From contig QJPP01001753.1 in the NCBI GenBank assembly GCA_003996215.1, positions 1 through 64,000 of the forward strand: a stretch of DNA of 64,000 nt, given 5' to 3'. Positions 47,376-58,872 of this stretch are shown here, piece by piece. The notes under the pieces are model-generated. The model was not told the DNA's origin. It saw only the letters and a list, made by a program, of their open reading frames with translations, and did not search any database. The DNA is from Jaltomata sinuosa (taxonomy: Eukaryota > Streptophyta > Magnoliopsida > Solanales > Solanaceae). Position 1 is the first letter of the stretch. Every line of letters begins with the position of its first letter. Position numbers and translations under genes: made by a program.

Positions 47376-49625
47376 TATTGCTTGTCCTCAAGCAAGATAC
47401 TCACAAGGTAAGGAATGAATTATGCTCTAGGCTTAATCAAGGCACAAAAGACTCCTCTACACTAAAAATTAAGAAAAAGAATAAACGAAAGACTCAAACA
47501 AATGACTCAACTACTATGCTCATCTCAATTTGAACCACCACAAATTCAAGGCACTTGATCATCTCAAAACCTTTTCATAAAGGACATCATTTCTCATTCA
47601 AAATCAATGGAATTTTTCCATTCAAAACAGTACATTTAAGCTTCTCAAGTCATTGGCATGGACCGTCAAGGTTTGCCTCGAGATTTGCCACACAACTTGT
47701 CTCATTCATTCTCTTCAATTGAAATAGAAACTCTATGTTTCAATTTGAGTGCATGATGCCACTCACCACAAGAGAGAATCCCACTCACAATCATTGAATT
47801 CACAAAACACGGAATTATAGGAGAACCAAGAAGACTCTCACTCTCTCAAGGAAGTTAAGGTTCATACGCGTCGAACCATAGGATTGCCCTTCATGTATAT
47901 TGCCACTAATGTAGGGTTGCCAATCTTGGAATCATGAAGGACTTGTGGGTTACGATGTTGGCTAGGGCTAAGGTGAGGATATTATTTAGTTCAAGTGACT
48001 ACACCTCCCTAATGCTCTTTGTTCTCATTTCGAACATCGCTCATATTTTCCAATTTCAGTGTCACCTTATTTCTCCCTCACACAACCCAAGATTTCTCCT
48101 TTTTACTCATGATCATTCAGACTCCTTATACCACCTTCACTTTGTATCACCTATTTTTGCTTTTAAATTTGCTCATTGGATTGATATTTTGGAGTAATTT
48201 TCAATTCGAAATTAAGGTGTTACCTTGCACTTGAAGTGCACTTCTTTTCTTCTCCTTATTTGATCACATGCACCCCCAAACTTAGGCATTTGTCTATGTT
48301 ATCTTTCGTTTCCCCCCCCCCCCAAACTTAGGCTTTTAGCCTACATTTCATTTTTAAGCAATTAGGGAGGATGGGTGCCAAAATAGAGGTTCCAAAAAGG
48401 TCAAGGTGTTACAAGATGCCAAAGAACAATCACAAGCTCAAAAGGGTTCACTAGGATGTGATGTCATGGGAAGTCATTTGGGTGAAGTGGCTATCAAAAA
48501 GGTCCTAAGGTCATCTTCCAAGCTAGGTCACTCCTAGAATTTTTCCTTGAATCATATTCGGGGCAAGTTCTAGATGACACTTATGCACAAGAAATAAGGT
48601 AAAGCCTCACCACACAAGGCATCATGCCACAAGACCTCTTTCATTAGTCTCACAATCAATTGGGGTAAATAATTTTTGACAAGCTAGTCCGTGTTCATTA
48701 CACACTCGTTTGTGAGTCAATCAAGCCAAAGAGATAGTGTACAAGTCATGACAAGAGAATGCTTTTCCTTAAAAATTCATTTGCCTTCTTCCTTTTATTT
48801 TCAAAATAATTTGCCACGAGAAAAATTTCGGTGGGCACATTTCGAGACAAGAAACTATGGACTAAATTCTAAACTAAAACTTGGCATTTTCCCTTAAGAA
48901 AGTCGCCTCTCAATCTATCATAGGGAAACACCAACCCGGTTCGACACACAAAAGCAAAAGAGAAGAAAAAGAAGATTATCAAAACTTTTGCTCCTTGGAA
49001 AAGGACCATAGTATTAAGAAAACCCTCGAAGTTTATTTCTAAACTACTATTAACAAGGCGACATCCAAGCATCCCCCAAACGAAATGAAGCATTATCCCC
49101 AATGATATTAGCTAGAGAAGGTAGAACACTCCCTGAGGTAGTTGTGTGAAACGCACTACGGGTGGTGCGGCCGCATCTCAACCACACAATCAAAATGGCC
49201 AATTTAAATTTCAATCTACTTGTTGCTTGTGCGCAGGCTGTGCAACCCACACTCAAAGGTATAAAAAATGCCACAGTGATCGCATAGTGGTGTGATATTC
49301 TGGGATAAACTTCCAGGCTTCTGCTAAGAAGTGTGAACCTGGTGTGCGACACGCACAACTTCTCATGTGATTGCACACCAGTCACAAGTTGTGTGGTCTG
49401 ACTTGTCAGCTTTCTGCTAAGCGCCTGCGACCTGATGTGCAATGCGCACCTTCTGTGGTGCGACCGCACGAAGCATCGCACTTTTTGATCAATCCTCCCA
49501 TATCTTTGGCTCGACTCCCAACTATAAGGCTAACAAAAACAACATACAAAATAAAAACAGAAAGAAAGAAAAACAAAGAAGGAAAAAGTGCTTAGGTTGA
49601 CTTTCAAGAAGCGCTTGTTTTAACG
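47376..49625 (-). other. G2 non-coding region between pol and 3' LTR
   Basis: About 2.2 kb with only spurious frames, as is usual in Athila-type elements. It contains further purine-tract-like runs on the minus strand at 48275 and at 48312-48323 (12 G), and at 49135-49480 a GC-rich block with the same kind of GTGCGA/TCGCAC words as the LTR. Confidence 0.65.
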
Positions 49626-50790
49626 TCACGGATCGACGAAGGTACCTCCATCTGAATGCATATCTAAGTAAATGGCTTCTACCATTGCAACTTCCTCCAT
49701 AAGGCCTAAGTACTTCTTCACTCGTTGCCCATTGACTTTGAATACTGAGCCATCCTCATTCTCCAAATCTGTGGCTCCATTGGGGAAAACTTGATTCACT
49801 TTGAAAGGACCCGACCATTTGGACCTTAGCTTTCTTGGAAAAAGCTGATGTCTAGAATTGAATAGGAGCACCTAATCTCCCGGGTGGACTCACGCCTTAA
49901 GATTTGTTGATCATGATATCGCTTAATCCGGGACTTGTAGATAGAGGCACTTTCATAAGCTCGCATCTGGAATTCATCCATTTCATTGAGGTCTTCCACT
50001 CTAGCACGAGTGACTTTCTCCCAATCTAAGTTTAGATTCTTCAAGACCCACAAAGCTTTGTGTTCCAATTCTACCGGGAGATGACAAGCCTTGCCAAAGA
50101 CGAATTGATAGGGGGACATTCAAATTGGGGTCTTGTAGGCTGTCCTATATGCCCATAGTGCATTGTCTAACTTGTGTGACCAATCCGTTTGGTGAACATT
50201 CACTGACTTTTAAAGGATGGACTTAATCTCCCGGTTGGACACCTCAACTTGCCCGCTTGTTTGTGGATTGTAGGGAGTGGCCACTTTGTGTTTGACACTG
50301 TATTTCTCAAGTAGTGTGCTAAAAACTTATTGCAAAAGTGCGATCCTTCATCACTAATGATGACACGAGAGGTGTAAAACCTTGTAAAGATATGTTTTTT
50401 GAGAAAAGCAGTCACACTTCTCCCTTCATTGTTTGGTAAATCCACCGCTTCGACCCATTTGGACACGTAGTCCACAACCACTAGAATATAGGTGTTCCCA
50501 TGTGAGCTTGTAAAGGGTCCCATAAAATCGATACCCCATACATCAAATAATTCTACCTCGAGGATAGGTGTTAGTGGAAGCTCGTGACGCCGAGATATGC
50601 CCTCTCCGCGTTGACACTTGTCACACTCCTTTACCAAATCATAGGCATCTTGGAACAAGGTAGGCCAATAAAACCCACTTTGCAACACTTTATAGGCCGT
50701 GCGCATACCCTCATGGTGTCCACCAATGGGTGACGAATGGCATGCTCTAAGAATGGGTAACATTTCAATTTCTTGTACACCTCTGTATCA
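49626..50790 (-). pseudogene. G2 integrase
   Basis: The enzyme would insert the cDNA. The frame 50763-50200 has the H2C2 zinc finger (ACHSSPIGGHHEG, then ECDKC) and the catalytic core with Asp in VWGIDFMGPF and Asp in ISDEGSHFCN. A frameshift near 50320 breaks it before the catalytic Glu region. The frame 50119-49826 resumes with MSPYQFVFGKACHLPVELEH, and 49871-49626 gives the C-terminal segment (SKWSGPFKVNQVFPNGATDLENEDG). At least two shifts. Confidence 0.87.
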
Positions 50791-51330
50791 TCCCATCGGC
50801 GCAAATCCGGAACAAGTAGGGCTTATCCCAATAATATTTCCAAACATCGTAGAGGAATTTGTTTTTCTGATTCAAGTTCAATCCATCCGAAGGTTAGATC
50901 GCTTGTTGAGTAATTAGCAAAATTTGCAAACCAAGGTGTCAAATCATGAGAAGCAGCCAAAATTTTCTCATCCGGGAATGAGTCATTAATTTCAAGCTCC
51001 CCCACAGGCCTTTCTTCTTCTTCCAAATGCGATAAGTGGCAGCCACTTGATTTTCACACCCCCTCCAATCCTTCACCTCAAAATCAAACTCCTGAAGAAG
51101 TAACACCCATCGAATTAATAGGGGTTTATCATCTTTTTTTTGTCATCAAATATCTGAGAGCTGCATGGTCAGTGTGCACCACCACCTTAGTCCCCAAGAG
51201 ATATGCCCGAAATTTCTCAAAAGCAAACACCACAGCCAATAATTCTTACTCTGTAATGGTGTAGTTAGTTTGGGTTGTGTTCAAGGTCTTACTTGCATAA
51301 TAGATCGGGTAGAAAAGCTTCTCTCTTCAT
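50791..51330 (-). pseudogene. G2 RNase H end and linker
   Basis: The frame 51026-50823 (PDEKILAASHDLTPWFANFANY) is the linker between RNase H and integrase. RNase H itself is spread over broken frames from 51330 to 51030 on the minus strand. Confidence 0.65.
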
Positions 51331-52519
51331 TAGCCAAGCACTTCCCCTAAAGATACACCACTGGCGTCGCACATAAGCTCAAATGGTTTCGACCAATTCG
51401 GAGAAATGATAATAGGAGTAGAGGTTAACTTTTCTTTCAAGGTGAGGAATGCTTTCATGCATTGATCATCGAAGTCAAATTTGACCTCTTTTTCTAGTAG
51501 CTTGCATAAAGGATAGGCTACCTTTGAGAAATTTTTTGATAAAACACCTATATAATATGGCGTGGCCAAGAAAACTCAGGACGCCCTTCACAGTTTTCAA
51601 AGGGTGTAGTTTTTATATAACCTCAATTTTGGCTTGATCAACTTCAAGCCCCTTTTCGGAGATCTTGTTCCCCAAAACTATCCCTTCCTTCACCATGAAA
51701 TGACGTTTTTCCCAATTCAACACCAAATTCGTCTCCTCACATTTTTTAAGTACCTCGTCTAGATGCTCCAGACAATTGCTAAACTCATCTCCAACAACAG
51801 AAAAGTCATCCATGAAAATTTCTATGGTGTTTTCCACCATGTCCGAGAATATCTACATCATACACCTTTGGAAAGAGGTTTGGGCATTGCAAAGCCCAAA
51901 AGGCATCCTCTTGAAGACAAAGGTTCAATATGGGCAAGTGAAAGTGGTCTTTTCTTGATCTTCCAGAGCGATCGAGATTTGATTTTATCCAGAGTAACCA
52001 TCTAGAAAACAATAGAAGCCACGGACCGACAACCGGTCTAGCATCTGATCCATGAATGAGAGAGGGAAGTTGTCTTTTTCAATCCAAGAATTTAATTTCC
52101 GGTAGTCCATGCATACTCTTCAACCGGTCACCGGTCTGAGTGCGATCAACTCATCTTTCTCATTAGAAAACATGGTGATTCATCCTTTCTTTAGCACACA
52201 TTGCACTGGGCTAACCCATGTGCTATCAGATATGGGAAAGACCACTCCTGCATCCAACCATTTAATAATTTCTTTCTTCACCACCTCTTTCATTGGTGGG
52301 TTAAGCCGTTATTGGTGCTCAATGGAAGGAATACTTTCCTCTTGGAGGTTTATTTTATGTGTTCATATTCCCGGAGGTATACCTTTGATATCCACTATGG
52401 TCCACCCTAGAGCTCCTATATTCTTCTTTAACACTTTAAGCAAAGCTTCCACTTGCTTGTCGCTTAGTTTGTTAGAAATAATGACCGGCAAGGTCTCGTT
52501 AGCACCCAAGTATGCATAC
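51331..52519 (-). pseudogene. G2 reverse transcriptase
   Basis: RT motifs are seen with several stops: DAGVVFPISDSTWVSPVQC (~52250-52195), VCMDYRKLNSWIEKDNFPL, FDGYSG-like motif A (~52000), then the open frame 51840-51613 with IEIFMDDFSVVGDEF (both Asp intact) and GIVLGNKISEKGLEVDQAKIEV. 51569-51330 holds the thumb and RNase H start (LLEKEVKFDFDDQCMKAFLTLKEKL, ELMCDASGVSLGE). It closely parallels element D at 38700-39680. Confidence 0.87.
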
Positions 52520-53239
52520 TTTAAATGTCAAGGCAATGGTTTGAGCTCCAAGATAGGAGGTTCAATGATTGAGGGTTTAGATGGTGGAGTTTCCCTGTTC
52601 TTTAGGTTGAGATCAAGTTTCTTAAGGGTATAAGAGTAAGATCCCATGCCCACCAATGCACAACAAACCTCCTCAAATTCCTCCATACCCTCACCATCAT
52701 GATTTAACAGTACTGCTTCTAAGGCTTCATTAATGAATCCATCTCTCATGTGCAAATCGACGCTTTCCTCAACTTTTTAAATTGTGAATGCCATTTGGGG
52801 ATCACTTGGTTGCCTCGTAGATCTTTTCGCGTCAAAGGTGGCTTCCTCATCATTCAATGCAAACTTTAACTCTCTCGAGTTCATTTTGCTCAAAGTGTGC
52901 CTTTTTTTTAGGCTAGGATGCCCCAAGATAATGGGTAACTCAAAGATACCTTTGCAATCAAGTATCATGAAGTCCATAGGGTACACCATTCGCCCTACCT
53001 TGATCAAAATATCACAACTGATCCCCACAGGGTTCCTTATTGATCGGTCTTTCATGACGAACTCCAAGTTTGTGTTAGTGGGCTACCCCAAATCCATTCG
53101 TTTGAAAGTGGCCAACGACATCAAGTTGACACTTGAGTTTTCATCGGACACCAGCCTAGCGAACTTGTGAACTCCCTTCGAATCACAAACCGTGTGTACA
53201 CCCGACATCACCGCATCATTGGTGAAATTTCCCCCAAGA
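52520..53239 (-). pseudogene. G2 protease region
   Basis: The minus strand carries SSVNLMSLATFKRM (~53130), then 53067-52777 with DRSIRNPVGISCDILIKVGRMV, the DFMILDCKGIFELPIILGHPSL segment typical of Athila protease ends, and 52755-52528 linker. The usual D-L-G-A-S active site reads E-N-S-S. One stop near 53070. Confidence 0.75.
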
Positions 53240-54150
53240 ATCGTACTACTAAATGGAGATAGCTAAACTACCCCAACATCTTCTAAGTTCAAAGTGATGC
53301 ATAATTCTTTCACGAACTTGGCATACTCAGGCATTTTGTTAAAAGCGGTACTTGCAAGCACATTAATGGTGATTCTCTTCAACATAGACTCAAAATCATT
53401 CGGAGTCTCATCCAATCTTTCTTGCAAAAGTCATTGAGGGAATGGAGGCGTACAAGTGGGGAATGGTTTTAGAACTTTAGTCTCCTTGCTCTCACGTTGA
53501 ACAAATTTGGTCACATCATTTCCCCGAATTCGCATTTTTTGAGGCTTGCTTATCATTGGCATTGTAACATTAACGTGGTCTAGGGAGCTCTAAACACCGC
53601 TACCCCTCTCTTCATTCTTAACTTTCCTAGATTTAAATTGTGAATTCAGCTAAAGCATTCTATTTTCAAGATTTTCAATGGCTACAGAGTGCGATTGAAC
53701 GGTTTGGGCAAGACATCCAAGGTTATGGCTCAACTCTTAAATGACTCTGTAGGTTTCCCCTACTTTTTCTAACACCTGCACAAGCATACTTTCCATTCTA
53801 TAGTCTTCATATTGTTCATTTCGACCTTGATTCCCATGCTCATATCTACCCAAACTATGAGGGTTGACATGGGAACCCGCCTCGTGGACAGCTGTAAGCA
53901 CCTCATCACTACCATCATTTGAACTCTCACCATCTTCTATCGACCTCATACCCCCTAGAACACCAATGGTGCTAATAGTTTCAACTCGCTCATTTGAGAT
54001 ACTCCTTACCATAAATTCAAGGAGTGTGGAAGTGATTGATAACTCTTTATTCCTCCGTACATCATTCTTTAACCACTCCTCAATCTCTTTAGCGGAGGTC
54101 GCACCCATTGCTCCATCGGCTCCCAAAAATCCAACTTATGGTCCGACAAA
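53240..54150 (-). pseudogene. G2 gag, N-terminal half deleted
   Basis: The open frame 54126-53737 (AKEIEEWLKNDVRRNKELS, then STLLEFMVRSISNERVE) matches the C-terminal half of element D gag from residue region NDAQKHKEL on. Upstream there are only about 160 bp to the primer-binding site, so the capsid core present in element D (36281-36900) is missing. The C-terminal part (53730-53240) is broken and includes the YAKFVKEL-like boundary. Confidence 0.78.
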
Positions 54151-54310
54151 GTAGTATAATGAAGTGCAACTAGGCTGAGTGAGAAGTACAAGCATTGATG
54201 TTTGAGCAACGTGTGCCTGCAATAAACCACAAACAACACACAAAAGTAAAAAGAGCAAGCACTCTCAATATTATTTCAAATCAACAATCAAAAATAGCTA
54301 ACAATTCAAG

Positions 54311-54328
54311 TCTCTAGCAACGGTGTCA
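54311..54328 (-). promoter_or_regulatory. Primer-binding site of G2 (tRNA-Asp type, decayed)
   Basis: The minus strand reads TGACACCGTTGCTAGAGA. Athila elements use TGGCGCCGTTGC, complementary to tRNA-Asp; here two G positions are A. It lies about 6 bp from the LTR. Confidence 0.8.
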
Positions 54329-54334
54329 TTTATT

Positions 54335-55827
54335 ATGAACGCTCAAATCATGCTCCCCAAAGTTGGGAGCCACCCTGATCATGTAGCAAAAAAAAAATTA
54401 TAATCCCAATGAGTGTCGGGGTCATACCCAAGGGACTTGGAGTAGCTAAATGGAGATTGTATCGAATTGAGTTCAAAGCGAGAGTAAATGCTCAAAACAA
54501 AAAGTAAAAGGATGGGGGAATTGGGATGTTGTCACTACAATCACAATTCAATTGAAAATCAATAAAATGAAGGCGGGCTTACCAAGTTGACTAGAGGACT
54601 AGGGATGCATATCCAATGAGGCTTTAGTTATGGGATAGAGTGAATCAATTCATACTTATTCTCACTTAATGACATAAGTAGCATTGGTCATGGGCAAGAA
54701 TTGCTTATTTCTCGATCAACAATCTTATATCCGATGATCTCGGTTAGAGCATCATTGGTTTGATCAATAAACAACCAATATAAGCTTGGAGAGGTCACAC
54801 TATCTCTACCTTAGACCCTTAAATGAGTGATTCTATCAAAAAGAGCTATCTCTAGCCTCAAATTTGAGTGGAATCCCAAGTTCCCACTAGTAATTTTACG
54901 TCCGAAACCATGAAATACTTTCTCAAGCAATCACATAGTCAAGTAATGAAAATTAATGTTTGCAACCACCAATTTTAGGTTAAAAATTAATGAAATTACT
55001 AGACCCATGTCAATTAAGCAATTATAAGCAAGAATAAATAACACCCACACTTATTTGTTAAGCACCCATCATCAATACACCCCTAGACAAGAGAATTTAG
55101 CCACTCATAGCAAGAGACAAGGAGATACCAGCTGGGTAATTCAAAATCTCTTCCATTAGAGCTGAATCTCAAGTTCTAGATTCAATTTGAGCACACAAGT
55201 GTTAACCAAGAGAATTAGATTGAAACCCTCTTCTCAATAGAGGTGAAAAACTTAGTCTTAAAGGAAAGAGCTCTTTAGAATATTCTGGACTTAAGAAAGA
55301 TTTTTACAATTGTGCCTAAATAGGCCTTTTATAGTTTTTCAAAACGTCACTAAAAATTATGAAAAAATGCCCTTCGGGAGGTGTGCGGTGCGACGTGCGG
55401 TTTGCATGTTGTGATGTGCGCATCGCACACTGCCTTCAGTTGAACCAGTGACTTCAGCTATCTTTTGGAGCTCCGTGCGAAGGAGGTGCAGTTCGAACCT
55501 TGAGATGTACGCGTCACACAATGACCGTACCCCTTAACAGATTCTTCAGTGACTTTTGTAGCTTCATGTGGAGGAGGTGCGGTTTGCACCTCGGCTTGTG
55601 CGTGTCGGACAGCCACCGCATCTTCAGTCAGAATCTTTAGCTTTTCCGAACACTTTACACTTCACTCCTTTTGAGCTCTTTTTGGGTCCATTTTCTTGTT
55701 TATCATCATCTATCAAAAGTACCTGCATAGACATCAATAAAGGTCATAAGAACCTCTAAATCTATTCAAAACATAGCAATAATTCATAGATATATGCTCA
55801 ATAAGTAGGTAGATTACTGACTTATCA
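54335..55827 (-). repeat. 5' LTR of G2
   Basis: The minus-strand start TGATAAGTCAGTAATC is at 55827; the inner end is near 54335. The word block is at 55375-55620 and the TATA box CTATAAAAGGCC (minus) near 55324-55335. Bases 55828-55832 (CTTGA) would be the target duplication; its mate was lost on the left side. Confidence 0.87.
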
Positions 55828-56334
55828 CTTGATAAAGTTCTTTTGCCTGAATCTAAAAAGAGAAAAAATGATCCTAAAACTGTTGATTGCATGCTAATGG
55901 ATATGAAGAACATAGTGTTGCATATAATTTCTTGTTTTGAAAGTGATGCTCTTGATATCAATACTATTATTGAGACTAAAAATGCTGAATTTTTTAAACC
56001 TATTTGTTTAATATGTGATAAAGTTTCTCATGCACCTGTTGAAAGAAATAATAAAACTACCTCTAATATAGAGGAACTGAGAAGGAGTAAAAGGTCTTCA
56101 AAAGAATATTTTTCTTATGAAAATAATTTTCAAACTTTTCTTGTTGATAGTGAACTTTTAAATTATTTTGAAGCATTATCTTCTTATGATGCTAAATATC
56201 AGAAGAGGCAATATAAATTGAAGTTAATTCAATCATAAAAAATAATACCTGGATTTTAACTGATTTACCTCCTGGTGCAAAACCTATTGTTTGTAAATGA
56301 ATTTTAAAAAAGAAACTTAATTCTGATAGATCTA
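55828..56334 (+). pseudogene. Ty1/copia integrase C-terminus to RT start (middle of split copia)
   Basis: Translation from 55828 runs LDKVLLPESKKRKNDPKTVD (the integrase C-terminal box of plant copia), through a 131-codon open frame (55843-56238) with ELRRSKRSSKEYFSYENNF, to the RT N-terminus in another frame (WILTDLPPGAKPIV, then LKKKLNSD). One stop interrupts the RT start. It ends at the element F LTR at 56335. The integrase core that should precede it is missing across the G2 insertion. Confidence 0.88.
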
Positions 56335-58601
56335 TGTCACGACCTAAACCCGTCATGAGTGACACCCACACTAAACCCCCCGGTGGGAGAATTAACTAAC
56401 CTCATAAACCATTCAACACTTAGCCGAAATCAGGCAACTAAATTAATATTATTAAATAAACCAATAATTAGTATCTTAATGGAGAAAAAAACACGTATGC
56501 GGAAATAAACCATCCCTAGAACCTGAAAGTCATCGTACCAAGACTCTAATAACTGTTAAAGAAGGAAATACAACCTCAAAAACTAAAGTATATCTAAGTC
56601 TGAAATAATAGACCAGAAAATAGGAGAAGAACTCATTGTAGCCCGAAAGATGCAACTCACCCTTGAGTTTGAATACGGTGTGAATCATAGTTGAGGTCTC
56701 GAAGCAGTCACCAAAAAATGCCATGTACTCAACAAAAGAAGAGCACATGCAATATCAGTACACAAGAAATAATGGTATACTGATAAGGTCATCGACCAAC
56801 TCAAAATGAGAAATATGAACACATAAGAATAATGTAGTATAACGAGACAAACATGATATCCTGTCATGCAACTCTACTCTGAGTTCATAACACTTAACCT
56901 TGTAACAAATACAACATGAATTTCAGTCAATATGAGTCAACAAGAATAGCAAGTCAAGTCAAACTATGACCACCAACAAGTCTCCCAGTCAACAATCCTG
57001 ACTCAATAATTATATAAATCATGTCCCAATTACACAAGTAATAGACAACAAAAAATTGTGTTACATCTTGCAAGTAACCCGGACCACCCAAGGATCTTTA
57101 AACAACAACTATGACAATTAACATGCATCTCATCTTACATAAAGAAACCACCTTACCAATTAAGCACATCAATCCGGTCAGCTCAGTTAACCAACATGTA
57201 TATCAAGTAAATAGTTAACACTGATTCAACTCAAGGAACCAACATGTATATCAAGTAAACAGTTAAGCCCGGTTCACTCAAGAACCAATATATATATATC
57301 AAGTAAATAGTTAAGCTTGGTTCAACTTAAGGAACAAACATGTACATCAAGTAAATAGTTAAGCCCGATTCAACTCAAGGAACCAACATATATATTAAGT
57401 AAACAGTTAAGCCCGGTTCACTCAAGAACCAACATGTATATAAAGTAAATTGTTAAGCTCGGTTCAATTCAAGGAACCAAAATATACAAACAAGTAAACA
57501 GCTAATCCCCGATTCACTCAAGGAACTGCCACACTAACCAAATACATGTACATACATGCTAAGAGTCTTATGATAGCTCACTAGCCATGACCTGTAAGGG
57601 ACGAGCTCTTGTCCATGTATCGTATCCCAAAATCATGTGTCGCCAACCTTATATCAATCAATCCCATAGAGATGTCCAAAATACTGGCAAATTCCATATT
57701 AATGACAAATATCAACACAATCACAACCACAATGATAACAGAAACAACACTTTTAAAAACCAACAAGCTTTTAATTAAACTCATTACATGTGATTAACAC
57801 TTAGGATATCAAACAGTCATTCACTTTTTCTTGAGCATGCATTGTACAAGTAATACTAAGAAATAGTTATCACATACACATAAGACAAATTGGATTTTAA
57901 CTACAATTAAACCATCACCTATCTCAATTCAAGCCTGAAATATTCTACTGAACCTGAGCTTTTCGTTTTTTCCAACCTTGGCTTGATTGTGGTCTTTACT
58001 AAGAAATCTGGTGGAAAATAGGTGAAAATCACCCCAAATCGCCAAAGCACTCCCCAAAATGTGTTTAGAAATAATGAACCATTTTTGGGGAGTTTTCTTT
58101 ATAAATAACAATTTACCCTGCTATAGCAATTAGATCCCACTATAGCGGCATCGCTATAGCAGAATCTGCCCGCCATAGCGGGATTGACCATCTTTGACTC
58201 CCGCTATAGCGGCAGCACGATAGCATCATGCCACCCTTTATAACGGATATGGCAAGGCAGAAACTCAGGATTTCTCCCAGTTTTTCATTTTTTGCAATGC
58301 ACCCTCAAACTATGACATCATGTATTAACCCCTTCACATCAAGTTTGATATTGAGAGTTCTACTTACCCAAACGCACTTCCAAAAATCCCTACGGATTCC
58401 TTATTATCTTAGCTAATATAAAATCAAGCTAAACTTTATTACCTTTACCCAATCCATTCCCGAATTACCTTTCACCATACCCCACTTGGACTTAATCCAA
58501 GACTAGCCTAGACTAAAACTTTTAACTTCCAGTTTCAGAAAAATTCCAACCCAGATTTTTGCGCAATTGACTCACCCATAACGATGAAAAGGGTCAATAC
58601 A
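56335..58601 (-). repeat. 3' LTR of element F
   Basis: Minus strand; it starts TGTATTGACCC at 58601 and ends GTCGTGACA at 56335. It aligns with 27263-29639. It contains CTATAGCGG-type words at 58115-58250, then TTATTTATAAAG (minus) at 58095-58106, and the minisatellite at 57175-57530. Confidence 0.88.
57175..57530 (-). repeat. Minisatellite, ~48-bp unit, about 7-8 copies, in F 3' LTR
   Basis: Units CCAACATGTATATCAAGTAA then CAGTTAAGCCCGGTTCA, the reverse complement of the array in the 5' LTR. It has two to three units fewer, which accounts for most of the ~110-bp length difference between the two LTRs. Confidence 0.88.
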
Positions 58602-58872
58602 ACATATACCAGTTTACCCATCGTTAGTCCCTGAATTATCAAACAAGAAAATAAGTCAAGTTAAGAAAATGAAAGAGTACCTGAATCCTCAAACAAGTGA
58701 TGGTACTTATCTCGTATGTCCTTTCAGTTTCCCAAGTGGCTTCTTCAACCGGATGATGCTTCCAGACCTTTACCTATCAAATGTCATTTGTCCTCAGCAT
58801 TTGGACATCCCAATCAAGAATGGAAACCAGCCCCTCCTTGCAAGTAAGATCCTTATCTAACAAAATTGAATC
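58602..58872 (-). other. Element F 3' end between pol and LTR
   Basis: Non-coding; no clear polypurine tract can be picked (GATGGGTAAACTGG is the nearest purine-rich run on the minus strand). Confidence 0.45.

Larger units (their letters stand above)
46051..55827 (-). mobile_element. Athila-like Ty3/gypsy element G2
   Basis: A nearly complete minus-strand element: 5' LTR (54335-55827), Asp-type primer-binding site, gag lacking its N-terminal half, protease, RT, RNase H, integrase, a 2.2-kb non-coding region, polypurine tract and 3' LTR (46051-47358). The left ~180 bp of the 3' LTR are missing along with adjoining copia sequence, so the left edge is a deletion junction, not an insertion end. 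The right edge (55827) is intact. All coding parts carry stops or shifts. Confidence 0.88.

Noticed and set aside
49050..49595. 143-codon minus frame and 74-codon plus frame
   Set aside because: GC-rich word block in a non-coding retrotransposon region; no recognisable protein.
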